Origin: Sepioteuthis lessoniana | Taxonomy: Eukaryota > Mollusca > Cephalopoda > Myopsida > Loliginidae | Assembly (NCBI GenBank): GCA_963585895.1 | Contig: OY757904.1 | Location: 63,642,203-63,706,202, forward strand | DNA length: 64,000 nt | Direction of reading: 5' to 3' | In this document: in pieces, positions 22,615 to 33,634 of the stretch | Layout of the letters: every line of letters begins with the position of its first letter | Numbering within the stretch: the first letter of the stretch is position 1 | Program-made: the position numbers and the translations under genes | The notes under the pieces: generated by a model | Database searches by the model: none | What the model was told of the DNA's origin: nothing | Seen by the model: the letters and a program-made list of their open reading frames with translations, nothing else

Positions 22615-23399
22615 TCTTCCCATATTACTTAATATTTTCAAGTCTTCTTGCTTATAACCAATAGTGTGTTTATCTTCAGAACTCGCCCGAAGGAATTTTG
22701 GGATATTAAGCAACTGATAGTCCCTTGAAATAAGTTTTTCAATATCTTCGACGAGTTAATACTGATTCTGTACGTCTTACGTATTTTAAGAATTCCCTGT
22801 AGCCAAGATAAGACAATTTCAAATATTTCGGTGTAAATTTGTACTCACAAACCGCCCTCATCTTCCGCAATATTACATTGTTTTTAAATAGCATTTCCTT
22901 TCGTTATGAAAGTAAAATTCGTTCATAGAGTTTGTCGTACAGTCTTCATGGCAGCATTTGACTTTGTTAAATATATTTTCGAATTTTTCTCTTCATTTTG
23001 TCGTATTTTAGAGAATATTTTTATTGACAGGTTATTTGGTGTTCCTCCATGAATTGATATTCATTGATAATTCTTTTTTTATTGTGTAATATAATATTCG
23101 AAATATAATATTCAAATTTATTGCTTTAGACATAATTGTTTTACAAATAAACATATTTTTCCGTTGTGTATTGTCTTAAAATCTGAGATATCTTCTTCAT
23201 TGTTCTAAACCGTTTTGGACAATCGTCTTAATCCCTATTGTGGCTCTTCAAAACAATAAAAAAATGTTTGATAAATGAGCATTGAATTTGACGTATCTTA
23301 ATTTATTATCAGTAATGAAACTACTTAAACTTTTTGGTAGGAATATTTAGTCAGTATGCCAATTTCCAAAAAGCCCAAACGGTGGTACTTAGAATATGC
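22615..23399. other. AT-rich stretch, nothing recognised
   Basis: No coding, RNA or shared-repeat signal is seen. Confidence 0.4.
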
Positions 23400-23690
23400 C
23401 TATTTACCAACCCCTCCGCTCGGGCAGGATATGACACAAGGTCAATTTTTAGGCGGAGTTTAACAGGTTTGAATTCAGAGTTTTCCTTTTCCTAGACTAG
23501 TTGCCTCACCAAGACTGAAGAACCTAATCTGCCCTACTATTTACCCACAGCTGGAGGGAGAATAATTGGATTCATACTTTTCCCAAGGGTATTAGTGCTA
23601 TGTGAAATGCAATTAGCCTGGTCCAGGATTTGAACTCGTGTGGTCGTGTCCATTTCCTACGACGATAACTATTATACCACGGTACTTAGA
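23400..23690 (-). repeat. SINE family B, full length
   Basis: Very close to the copy at 21945-22245, including ACCCCTCCGCTCGGGCAGG at the tail and the reversed head ending near ACGATAACTATTATACCAC. Confidence 0.88.
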
Positions 23691-24019
23691 ATATGACGGC
23701 TGCATCTTTGATAGAAAGTTGAGACTCCTCCAAAATGGTGTGTTATGAGCAGAAACTATTGTTAGTCTCCAGTTATAGAGTTCTGGTGTGTGAGGAATAC
23801 CCTTCTTTTGCCATTACTCGCAGCCTACTCTGAACCGGAGCAGCGGGAATTGTTAAGGTCTTTTATGCATCACACAGATCTGTTTTAGTATCATCTGTGT
23901 GGGTTAGGAATACGTGAAGTTATAAATGTGTACAATCAGATGATTATTATTATTATTAAGCATAATAATTAATGTCCGATAGCAATACATGGAAACATAA
24001 TTGGATGCAAATGCTTTGA

Positions 24020-24290
24020 ATGACAGTGGCATTATGGTTAGAGTGTTCACCAATGGCTGGGAGGCCGGGGTTCAATCCCAGGTCGAGTCATACCAAAGAC
24101 TCTAAAAATGATACTTGATGCCGCCTTGCTTAACAATCAGCATTATAAGGTATGAATCAAGGGCAAAGTGGAAAAATCCAGGGAAAGGAGTAGCACCCTC
24201 CTCTATATCTCGGTGTTGTAGCTATCGAAAAAAGAGACTTCGGGTAACCCTAGACTACAGTCACCAACTTTACTTAACTGAAGCAAACGT
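24020..24290 (+). repeat. SINE family C, well preserved
   Basis: The tRNA-like head carries A-box TGGCATTATGGTTAGAG (24028) and a consensus B-box GGTTCAATCCC (24069). The body matches 17085-17340. The 3' end is CAACTTTACTTAAC. Confidence 0.9.
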
Positions 24291-24419
24291 TTTTTAGAAA
24301 GGATTATCATTAGTTACTTGAAACCATATGATTGAAGAAGAGTCCTTGTGATGTAATGGATAATGTCAAAAATTCAGATAGACAAGAATATATTGACAGC
24401 ATCGTCTGTCCCTAAAAAT

Positions 24420-24545
24420 TGTATATTGATATGACCACTGAACTACATTCAGTGATGAGGTTCCTGTTCAAAGCGCTGGAAAGTATGTAATCAGCTTTTC
24501 ATTGTCATTACTTCCCAGTCAACACTAACTAAGAGAAGTAGGAAG
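24420..24545 (+). repeat. Composite repeat D fragment
   Basis: In repeat sense: GATATGACCACTGAACTAC, GATGAGGTTCC, GCTGGAAAG and CATTACTTCCCAGTCAAC match the body of repeat D. Both ends are missing. Confidence 0.5.
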
Positions 24546-25770
24546 TTTTAGGGACCGATTTGTAAGAGATTTGTCTGAACATTTTTTGTATTGTGACAAT
24601 ATCCCCTCGGCCCCCCGAATACGCCAACTTCTTCGAACCATTTTACAACTTGGCCGGTGATCAACTAGTGGTTCCGATAGGGACATCGCACATTTCTTCA
24701 TAGCTACAAGAAATGCAATCAACTGAGTGGGAGGAAAAAGAACAAACGAACAATATAACAATAAGGCTCGGGTTAACTTCAAGTGTAAGAGAGGGAGTTA
24801 TGTAACACTCTGCATTTCCTGTGTGCATATGTAGACTAACGCTAGCGTGGATTCTAGCGAAAATTCTACAACGCTACTATGAATGCCAACCCATCTTGAC
24901 CGGTCTCCCTCGTTGCTCTGGGACTCTCTCTCATGCCGACTGGTCACTTCTGCTGTCCGGTGTCGACTGGCCACTCGCGTCACCCTTCGCCTGGTGTCTT
25001 CCCTGAGTTCCTTTGTCCAACTCCTCTGACTGGCGTTCCCTTCCTACTTCCGGTCACGTCGAAATCTTGAGTCCAAACCCTTTGTCTGGTTTCGTGCCAA
25101 AACAGACAAAGGGATCGTCTGCTTGGCGGACCATCTACATAGTTTTACAGTATTAGATAGAAATATTTGCTATCATACACCTTTGAGGAAACTATTTGAA
25201 TTAATAATGGTTACTTGAATTGACTTGTTTACTATGAATAGTTTTTCTGTAATAGATAGGAATGCTTCTTATCATATAACAGTACGAACAAATGATTGTA
25301 TACAAATAAAAAGTCTTATAAAAATTCTATGAAACATTGAATATATAATGTTGATTAATACCAAAAATTTATAAATAATGTACAATTTAGCATTAAATAA
25401 CGTATAAGGTGTTGATATGTCGTCAAAAAAATCAACCAAGTACAGAATAAATAAATATATCAATAAATGAATAAATATGTTTTTTTACAATAAACAATGC
25501 ACATTTTGTCATAGAGACATTTATTTCAATATGCACCAACAAAAATATCATGAACTATCTGAAATAAAAATCGCTTCCGTATAATACAGAGAATAATCAA
25601 GATTTCTTAATTTTTTTCTCGTCGTATTCGCTTTATTATTCCATCCTATATTCAAGAGAAGATTGTATCCATATTTAACAGCGTTCTTTTCCTCGTTCGC
25701 GTCTATACGCCTACTTTAATCTTTGGCTAAGTTTCCATTAAAAAAGACACAGAAGTTATATTCAGGCGAC
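24546..25770. other. Mostly unrecognised; GC-richer 24830-25135
   Basis: Between about 24830 and 25135 the GC content rises. The end of that block (GGTTTCGTGCCAAAACAGAC, 25089) resembles 45580 (GGTTTCGCGCTAAAACAGAC). It may be an LTR or SINE fragment, but the ends are unclear. A SINE tail-like motif (AGCATTAAATAACG) lies at 25389. Confidence 0.4.
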
Positions 25771-25992
25771 TTACCCGCCAGAGACTCCATAAAAATTTCT
25801 ATCAATCGGCACATCAGGAAAACTTACATGCTTTAGAGTGTAACCTGCGGCAATCTTTTCAAAATTTTTGTGAACTATAGCATGAAGTCTACATACTTCC
25901 ACCTTTTTTCTCAGATTTTTGCCTTTCAAAAACTTAACATGGGTCTCTAAAAGCGGTCCGAACACACGATTGATTATGGGAATTACATTCAT
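25771..25992 (-). other. 73-codon open frame, unrecognised
   Basis: The translation (starts MNVIPIINRVFGPLLETHVK) has no low-complexity bias and reads like diverged protein, perhaps a transposase remnant. I recognise no family, and the minus-strand continuation is broken. It may be chance. Confidence 0.2.
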
Positions 25993-26144
25993 TTCAGTGA
26001 CAATTGCAGCTCTTGAGGAAGGTTAAAGTTATGTTATTCATTGACGTTTCGTTCTCTCACTATCTCTTACACTATTGCCCAGCACCTTATTCATTCTTAC
26101 TTCCTGCTGTCACCGTGTCACTTCTCGAACGCCATATATGGTGC

Positions 26145-26322
26145 CACTCGTTTATTGTCACTTCTCTCGCAGTTTCATCTTATTGTTTTGTGCACAATAA
26201 GCACCCCACTATCACCAACCGTGAGACAGACTACTGTTCGTCTTCTTCTGCCCGGAAAACAAGCCAAACTAGCCGTCTCTGAAGGAACAAAAGCTGTTAC
26301 TAAATACACCAGCGGAAAGTAA
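26145..26322 (+). pseudogene. Histone H2B 3' end, pseudogene
   Basis: Histone H2B pairs with H2A in the nucleosome. The last ~31 codons read [19 protein letters not shown] followed by [11 protein letters not shown] and a TAA stop at 26320-26322, the H2B C-terminal helix with few changes. Just upstream, in a different frame, 26190-26225 reads [12 protein letters not shown], the preceding H2B segment (usually HYNKR.TITSRE). The two join if two bases are missing right after the GAG at 26223, so a small frameshifting deletion is likely. Further upstream (26145-26190) similarity fades, and the N-terminal half is not found. A histone-type 3' stem-loop follows. No poly-A tract follows, so a decayed tandem histone gene fits better than an ordinary processed copy. 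Confidence 0.85.
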
Positions 26323-26358
26323 ATTAAAAAGTCTATAACAAATATACTTGCTACGAAT

Positions 26359-26374
26359 GGCCTTTTTAAGGGCC
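26359..26374 (+). promoter_or_regulatory. Histone mRNA 3' stem-loop
   Basis: GGCCTTTTTAAGGGCC lies 37 bases after the H2B stop codon. It has a six-pair stem with one wobble and a four-base loop, and is followed by AACCACA. This fits the element bound by SLBP in replication-dependent histone mRNAs. No clear purine-rich downstream element was seen. Confidence 0.85.
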
Positions 26375-27185
26375 AACCACATTCTACTGAACGTGTATTC
26401 TTCACCCTGCAATGTTATGTTGGTGCCTTCGATTTTTTTCATTTTATGTTCATGTATTTCTCGCTATTTTTTTAATTGCATTTCTGCGCGTGTAGACCTT
26501 AAAGATTTTTAAGCAACCCTAATAAAGTAAATAAACAAAATCTTAAAATTAAAAACCCAGTAATGATAGATCTCCTACAGACAGAAATTGTGAATTTCAT
26601 TGACGCTCCCGTATTTAGAATTCTTTTCAATATATTGAGCGTAACTTCAATGCTCGTCTCCTTCATTCGGCGATAGCAGACCGACCCTAAAATGCAATAC
26701 ATTGCAATTACTTTTACCCCTATACACGTCTTTGGTACACAATTACAATATAGACTTGCACTCTTAAAATTTGCGTTTTTATTTCAAAAACTGGTTTCGC
26801 TATTACTTCTTTATACTTTACAATAAATTAAAGTTAACTGTAGCACTGACCTGTTGTTTAATATTTTCACAAAAGTTTAATTCGACCAAGAGCAGTGAAA
26901 ATTTTTTAATACTTTTACCGAAAGTTTTATTTTAAGAGTTAGCGTGAAAACTTAAATGCAGAAAGTACCAAATTAATTATATGTAATATTTCCCAGATAT
27001 ATCTTGCAACTTGCACATGAAATGAAATATATCTTGTCCTACTTTTTTCCTAGAATAGGAAAAGTTGTATACATACAATTAGCACCACTGGTTAAATCAC
27101 CTGTGTCTAAGAACAACGACAGAAGCTTTGATAACAAGTTTAACACGTTTTAACATAACTATTCTCATTCATACAAATTTCCTTT

Positions 27186-27187
<2 letters not shown>
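26375..27187. other. AT-rich stretch, nothing recognised
   Basis: No other histone gene, coding frame or shared repeat was found here. Confidence 0.45.

Positions 27188-27250
<63 letters not shown>
27188..27250. repeat. (TA)n microsatellite
   Basis: Pure TA run of about 31 units. Confidence 0.97.
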
Positions 27251-27252
<2 letters not shown>

Positions 27253-27784
27253 TACCACTAGGAGTTTATTGTACGGACACAAGGAAAGACATTTCAGTGA
27301 ATTCCCAGAATTTGAGAAAAAACATATTGTTTTGACTCCACTCATTGAAGTACTGTGCAGGCTCATCGCTGCTTAACTTTGGAAATTTGGAGGGAATAAT
27401 TTTTACATGTGTAACTTGTCATCCGATACAATTGTTTTGATCCTCGGACGAAAGAATGTGTTTTGAATCGTTCAATAAAGCTGTTTTTCTGTGAGACCTG
27501 TGCACTTCTTTTCATTCATGATGAATAACAACCATGTGCACATTTTTTTCTTTTGACAGAGTTTCATCTTAAAACCCTCATTTTGACAACGCGGAGATAG
27601 ATGGAGAGAGTTGATACAATCAACGTTTCGCTTCACGATTCCTTTACGAACTAAAGATATATTATTCCAAACTTTTTAGAATCCTTTGATCACGCCAGTT
27701 TCTTGTCCTGTGGCAGCCAAGATCTCAAAGGACTTTAAGCTTTCACATGAACTTTGTGGTATGTTGGCAGTTAGAATCTATTCG
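27251..27784. other. AT-rich stretch, nothing recognised
   Basis: No coding or repeat signal is identified. Confidence 0.4.
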
Positions 27785-28110
27785 AGATATCAACCCAGTC
27801 AGCTGAGTCGGTAGAATAAGCCAAATGCATCTTCGCAGAGGAGTAACCTCCGAAACGAGTATCCTGAATATTACACAAAGCCATCTGATGATGAGGCTTA
27901 AATTCTCGAGCTTTGGAGAATGTGGAATATCACTTCACTGCCATTACTCCCATGTCCACTCTGACCTAGAGTGTTAGTACCTGTTTGGCTTCCAGCTCTG
28001 GTTCAAATAGAATTATTTAACCATTTAATTGTGTGCAGAAATGACGGGTGTTGAACTGAACGGCTGGTGTTATATTGTAATACTTGAAACCATTTAAATG
28101 CATGCAAACA
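27785..28110 (+). repeat. Composite repeat D, sense copy
   Basis: Body landmarks in sense order are CCCAGTCAGCTGAGTCGG, TCGCAGAGGAG, CATCTGATGATGAGG, GAGCTTTGGAGAATGTGG and CCACTCTGACC. They are followed by the CATTTAATTGTGTGCA and CTTGAAACCATTTAA words also present in 7990-8130 and 30570-31070. Confidence 0.7.
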
Positions 28111-28168
28111 AGTAAGCACTGCCTTTCAAAATATGTTACCTATAAACTTTTGGTTTAAAAATCATATG

Positions 28169-28195
28169 ACCACACACACACACACACACACACAC
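28169..28195. repeat. (CA)n microsatellite
   Basis: Short CA run. Confidence 0.9.
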
Positions 28196-28344
28196 GAGCG
28201 CACCTCACCCCGGGTATTAAGCATTCTGGCGAAGGAATATAACGTTTGCCACTCGCTTAAAGCAAAGGCCTTCTAACGAATTGACCATCCGAAAGCAAAA
28301 CTGTAAACAAATGAAATTTGATACATAAGCGTTAATTCCCGAGC

Positions 28345-28560
28345 TGACGCTGATTCACAGGCTTAGCTTAGGAGTGTGTCATCAACCTGACATAAAGTAA
28401 GGCAGTTTTCGATCCCGGCTTGAGCGTCTTACGAGTCTCGCCACACTGAAGAATTGTTATATAAGAAAGCGTCAGTCTGTGAATGAAAAAAATATATAAA
28501 TTGGCATTAAATAAGTCTCAAGAGTTGGTATGCCATGAAACCTCAAGAAGCAACCATCTA
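28345..28560 (+). repeat. SINE family E with shared tail
   Basis: The tRNA-like head contains GGCTTAGCTTAGGAG as A-box region and TTTTCGATCCCGGC as B-box region (about 28418). A block CGCCACACTGAAGA...GTCAGTCTGTGAATGA follows, and then the shared tail GGCATTAAATAA...GGTATGCCATGAAA (28503-28545). The head is also found at 50755. Confidence 0.75.
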
Positions 28561-28684
28561 TTCTAAATTTGCTTAATAATAGATTACGCAAACCTTTTAT
28601 TTAACACTGGGTCTTCCTAACGGTACTCAGATTGTCTGATGCGAAACAGTAACAACTATTTTCAGTACCGCGTCTTCATAATTT

Positions 28685-29100
28685 GGTTTGGTTTGATTGG
28701 GTTTGGATTTATGGCATATCAACCATTTGTAGGCTATCTAATACCAAATCCACTTTTAAACATGTAAACTGCGATTTAAAATAATTCAGTTTAGCATAAG
28801 TACAGTTTTTCGTTTACACACAGTTAAATGTCAAAACAGTTCTATTTCAAACAATTCAGTTCAGCTCAAGAACACAGTTTAGTTCAATTTCACCCATAGG
28901 AACCTATCAGGTGCTACGACTCCGGGGCAGAGTGAACCTGGGAGCGATAGCAATGAAGGGGTACTCCGCATTCCCCCAAATTCCAGCATTACAGGAACCT
29001 CGCCAGCAGATTGTTTAGAATCATATCCGTTGCGGGGGTTCTTACCCCACTGCAGAGAAGCATTCTGTGTATTCTACAGCCCCAGTCAACTGGGCAACTG
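28685..29100 (-). repeat. Composite repeat D, with VNTR and shared tail
   Basis: From left: reversed shared tail (TGGCATATCAACCATTTGTAG at 28715, split by a mismatch), then repeated words CAGTTCTATTTCAAAC and AATTCAGTTTAGCATAAG, then the body from CCATAGGAACC to CCCAGTCAACTGGGCA. This is a full tail-VNTR-body layout. Confidence 0.82.
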
Positions 29101-29581
29101 GACTTCTTAGTATTCTTTTAATTTTAGTGTTGATGCTTGTATTTTCATCTTTTCCAAAATTTTGCAGGGATCTTAAAAGAAGCGTCGGAATCTTCCATTG
29201 ATTATGATAATTAAATTCACTCTGGCAGCATTTGAAGTTTCCGCTGAAGGTCTTCGTTATTATGCTAATTATTGTTTCTTCATATCAGTACAAAGATTCT
29301 CTGATGGGAAACCACAAACTAGTTAGTCTAGCGTAGTCACCGATCGTTGCTATGTTGGACATAGCTAATTGTAGAATGGATTTGGAAAAAATACAAAGCA
29401 CAATTCATCCTAAGTGTTCTGACAGAGTTGCTTTAATCTTCCAGTTCATTTTCTGGGATCATGGAAGCAAAACGAATTGCATAACGCAAAACAAGCTTCT
29501 TTGGTCTTATAGGAACAGAACTTTTCTCGTATCTTTGATTCATATCACTTTCTCTGTCTACGTGTGCCACAACCAGCAAAC

Positions 29582-29625
<44 letters not shown>

Positions 29626-30295
29626 ATCACGCAACCCGTCGATTTCATTGAAGTTCACAGAACACTCTACTCCCATTTCCACTTTGGTAAGTCACCCAAA
29701 CCGGCCTGACTTCGTCACCGTTTATCCATCACTCGTGACCTCGGCAAAACCAGGTTTGCAGGGCTATATCGCTTATTTTGTTACACCTCGCCCACTGGAA
29801 GAAATGTTCGTCACCTTGTCACTCTTCTGGCTGTTTGTTTTTTTAATAACTTATCTATTCTTGCCCCGGTACCATCTGCTTACAATGTTACACAACTACT
29901 TTCAATAAACACAGCCTCTCCGTTGTATTCTTTTTATTCTAGTGATCGTGTTGTATTTTAGTGATGCAGTGTGTGACTCCCAATGGTTTCAAGGTTACAT
30001 ATAATTAAGAATACAATTGTCACCATCATGCTTCACACTTATTTCATTTCTTTGCGCATATATTCTATGAAGTATTCATTCTATTGTGTGCTGGAATAAC
30101 AATGTCAGTTATCTAAAATCTTTTCGCGTCGTATACATATCCACGTCAGTGATTGTTATCTGTGATATTTTATATCTGCTTTTGAAGTTTCTCGCTGCAG
30201 AGAGATTTATTTTCCCACTTTTCTTCTTTTGTTTCGCTGCACAAAATTAGCTGTACTTTCATCTAATGTTTCACTGCATTACAGCAGAATTCATA
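29101..30295. other. Mostly unrecognised, with (GT)n(GA)n
   Basis: A (GT)n(GA)n tract lies at 29583-29625. The minus-strand translation of 29150-29560 loosely recalls LINE sequence but no motif is firm. The 114-codon frame at 29564-29908 starts in the microsatellite and has no recognised domain. Confidence 0.35.
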
Positions 30296-30350
30296 TGGTT
30301 ATATTGGTTGGATTAAAATGGCATTTCAAGCATTGCAGGTTATTTAATGC
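30296..30350 (-). repeat. Shared SINE tail fragment
   Basis: ATGGCATTTCAAGCATTGC and AGGTTATTTAATGCCAAATC are the reversed tail, directly before a (CA)n(TA)n tract. Confidence 0.7.
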
Positions 30351-30361
30351 CAAATCCTGTT

Positions 30362-30377
30362 CACACACACACACACG

Positions 30378-30446
<69 letters not shown>
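30362..30446. repeat. (CA)n(TA)n microsatellite
   Basis: CA units (30362-30420, with two CG interruptions) run into TA units (30421-30446). Confidence 0.97.
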
Positions 30447-30544
30447 GGGATTTGTAAACAAGACGTTTGTAGGTAAGATGCTAAACATCAAAATCTCAAC
30501 TGTTTTATCACATTTAAATATTCCAAGTATTCCTTTTTAGCACA

Positions 30545-31085
30545 AATAGTTATTTTTAGTATTAACCATTCGTTTCCACGCAGTTGAATGTTTTCAAGTA
30601 TTTATATAGAAAACTAACAATTTAACAAAAGTAATTTTCTGCACACAGTCAAATGGTTATACATTTCTATGCTGGATTTTTAATTTTTTTTTTCTTGGCA
30701 ATTTTAATTTCAAAGGAGATAAGGCGAAATCGTTTGCACACAATTAATTATTGGTATTGTTTGCACACAGTTAAATGTTTATAACTATATAGATGATTCG
30801 TAAGTTAATAGTTTGTAGGTGATTTTATTTTCAAATGAGTTAAACCTAAATAATTTTCACACAGTTAAGTATTGATATTGTTTACACACAGTCAAGTGGT
30901 TTCAAGTATTATCTTACACTAACGATTATAGTTAATATTAAGCAATTGTTTACACATAGTTGTTTCAAGTACTCAAACTTATAGTTTTATTTGCCCACAG
31001 ATGAAAGGATTCAAGTTTTGCTATTAAAGAAAAAATCATTCGTTTTTGCAAACTGGTAAATGGTTCAACGCATTGCTATGTAACA
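30545..31085. repeat. Degenerate array of CACACAGTTAAATG words
   Basis: Motifs like GTTTGCACACAGTTAAATG followed by TTTCAAGTATT recur with AT spacers at about 30575, 30640, 30760, 30855, 30885, 30950 and 31050. The reverse complement occurs in 7990-8130, 10850-11000 and 28020-28110, always beside repeat D or SINE tails. Confidence 0.6.
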
Positions 31086-31089
31086 CAAC

Positions 31090-32215
31090 CAACTCAATTT
31101 AACACCAGTTATTTGTTTGTCCACAGATTGTCAAACAGTTCTATTTGACCCTTAGTTTGGACCCTCACAGGTTCTGCTCCTCTGGTTGAGGGGAGATCTG
31201 GGAATTATGGCAATGAAGGAGTACTTCATATTTCCAAAACCTGAGAATAATGGCTATGAAGTGGTACCTCATATTCCCATGATCTGGAAATAATGGCTAT
31301 GAAGGGGTACTTCATATTTCCCAGACATGGGAATAATGGTGTAACGTACCCATGATGCGGCTATTGAAATAGACATAGAATGTTCATAACGCACATAGGA
31401 ATCCCGAAACACGACAAACATTTACGACTTCTTAGTTCAGGTACAAAACTTTTTATTATCTTTGAGTTAAAAGATTTTTGACATAAAGAGAGTGATACAC
31501 AATCTTTCTATGCTGACTTTTCCATCTGACCCCCACCACCACCACCACCACCACCACGCGAGACACCCGCCACAAGGACTCGGCGAGTCTCGAAAGTCGA
31601 CCGTCTTCCTCAGACGCTAAAACTCAACTCATACTTTTTCTCAAATCCCCCCAAATCCCCAGGCCACGCTTCCGGTGCGTGACGTCATTCCCACTCCCTA
31701 GCCCTGTTTCCTATCTGGGGTTTCTATTGTGACATCTCTGAATGACACGTCTGCGCTCAAGTTTGCACCTAACCCATGAACTGAGACGAAAGTTTCTCAT
31801 CCTAACTAAACCGAAAGGCAATATATATAAAACAAAATCCCTCGCCCATTATATTACAATGGCAGTGAAGAGGTACTTTATATTTCCAATATCTGGGAAT
31901 AATGGCAATAAAGAGGTAATTCATATTTCTAGGATCTGGAGAAATGACATTGAAGAGGGACATCATATTTTCAAGATCTGGGAATAATGGCAATGAAGGG
32001 GTGCATCATATTTCCAAGATTTGGGAATAATAGCAGTGAAGGGGTACTTCATATTTCCAAGATCTGGAAAATATGGCAATGAAGGGATACTTCATATTTC
32101 TAAGATACTCAACATCAGATGATTTAGAGTCATATCCAGGAAACTCTTTGGGGATGTCTTAACCTTCTGCAGAGATACACTCAGTTTATTCTACAGCCCC
32201 AACCGACTGGGCTTG
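31090..32215 (-). repeat. Composite repeat D with expanded 43-bp minisatellite
   Basis: The body starts near 31125 and ends with ACAGCCCCAACCGACTGGGC at 32193. Its GGGAATAATGGCAATGAAGG segment has expanded into about nine imperfect 43-bp units (31196-31339 and 31859-32105). The array is split by the solo LTR at 31340-31858. Confidence 0.85.
31340..31858. mobile_element. Solo LTR inside the minisatellite
   Basis: The 519-bp insert starts TGTAACGTACC and ends ATATTACA, so it has TG...CA ends with inverted TGTAA/TTACA. It is flanked by ATGG on both sides (31336-31339 and 31859-31862), a 4-bp target duplication, and interrupts one minisatellite unit exactly. It contains a consensus CRE, TGACGTCA (about 31681), next to CTTCCGG, a (CAC)n run at 31540-31557, a TATATATAAAAC box (31822) on the plus strand, and AATAAA on the minus strand near its left end. 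A second copy is at 35545-36058. Orientation is unsettled. Confidence 0.85.
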
Positions 32216-32374
32216 CTATATTCATTGTTTTACTGTATCCTTATTGATTATCATTAGTATTAGTGTTATCCTTCATCCTTTTAATTTTAGTTGATATTTA
32301 TCACACTGCACTCAGATTGTTACTTCTACGATTGAATTTTACTGCGCATATCGGAAACAAGCAATAACGAATAG

Positions 32375-32470
32375 TCTCCTTGTGAGACTCGAACTCACAT
32401 GGAACGTAGAGAGCGCATCCCAATACCAGTGAACCTGATGCCTGGTTGTTTGACCGAAAAAGACGGGGTC
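32375..32470 (-). repeat. tRNA-like sequence (SINE head or tRNA relic)
   Basis: The minus strand has a perfect T-arm: a GTGAG/CTCAC stem with loop TTCGAGT (about 32388-32405). The expected 5' acceptor strand is not found, so this is not a functional tRNA gene. Confidence 0.55.
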
Positions 32471-32998
32471 AATCAGGAGAACACTCGCGGTATGTGTGAC
32501 AAGTAGTATCAAACGAAAGTTGTAGATTTTTGAAAAGCGTCTGTGTGTTAGTTAATAGCAGTACGACAAGGAACGACTTAAATTCCGTGGCTAGCGAAAC
32601 CCGTGTGGAATTTTCTGTGATCTTGTGCCAAATTCTATTCTTTTTCTCGATGCAAACTTGTCATATCGTCATATCAACTTTGTCTACTGCAACGTTCTTC
32701 GAGACTTATCAAGGACACGTACGTCTATTTTTCCTCTGTAAATGTTATACCAACTTGATTGAAATAACATAGATAATATTAAAGAATTCCGAGTAACTTC
32801 TCGAAGACAACTCAATAATTTCCGATGGTTAGCACCATATTGTTTTAATTGATCTGCTCTCTAAACTTCTTTTTGCGTATTTATTTCTTTTCGTTAATCG
32901 AAAAAATAATTATGCTAATCTAAATTGTTAATGATAGTCATTCGAGTCTAAGATTAACTATATAATTACCGTATCAGCAATATAAATAAAATATACAG

Positions 32999-33000
<2 letters not shown>
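32471..33000. other. AT-rich stretch, nothing recognised
   Basis: An 80-codon frame at 32530-32772 shows no recognisable feature. Confidence 0.4.

Positions 33001-33067
<67 letters not shown>
33001..33067. repeat. (CT)n(TA)n(GT)n microsatellite
   Basis: CT units, then TA, then GT in one compound tract. Confidence 0.95.
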
Positions 33068-33068
<1 letters not shown>

Positions 33069-33074
33069 TGGTTT

Positions 33075-33240
33075 TGTTTTATATCTTCTTTAAGTGACGT
33101 ACCAACCTTCGTAGACAAAGCTACCCTTTTTAGAAGAACAACAGGGATTCTTTTAGATCCATAGCTTGGGAGTTAAGGGGATTTATACTTTTGCCAACAA
33201 TATTAGACCGAGTTCAAACTCGCTTACTTCGAGACATTGC
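33075..33240 (-). repeat. SINE family A
   Basis: The reversed tail (GACGTACCAACCTTCGTAG) is followed by the body with GATCCATAGCTTGGGAG. The reversed B-box (GAGTTCAAACTC) lies at 33210. It abuts (TA)n at 33245-33269. Confidence 0.7.
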
Positions 33241-33269
33241 CAGGATATATATATATATATATATATATA

Positions 33270-33634
33270 AACACACGCGATACTCGACAAAATGTTAAGA
33301 AAATTGAACAATTCTTTATTATTGCCACAAAGTTTAATGGAAATTCAATGGTTTAGACTCATATAGGAAGTGTTCATTTTCCTAGATTATCTTTGTCAAT
33401 GTTCACTTTTTTGTAGTGAAAAGACAAACATTTTAAATAGACAATTCTCAGGCATCTAAAAATAGATTCTGATTTTTCCGAATTTTTGTTTCTCCGAACA
33501 CACTACCAAATATGAAGTGGTAATGAATTTTAACTTTTCATTAAAAGAAACAAATGTCGTCAATTGTCTTAATGTATTGTATATGTTTTCGTTAACCTCG
33601 TTTCGATGTCCTTTTCGGTTGATTCGACGCAACG
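33270..33634. other. AT-rich stretch, nothing recognised
   Basis: No coding or repeat signal is identified. Confidence 0.4.

Noticed and set aside
24020-24100. tRNA gene (good A and B boxes)
   Set aside because: It is the head of a SINE present in several copies, and the acceptor stem does not pair.
29564-29908. 114-codon frame with a hydrophobic C-terminus
   Set aside because: Begins inside (GT)n(GA)n and has no signal peptide or domain. I see no support beyond its length.
32375-32470. Functional tRNA gene on the minus strand
   Set aside because: The T-arm is perfect but no matching acceptor 5' strand or anticodon stem is found.
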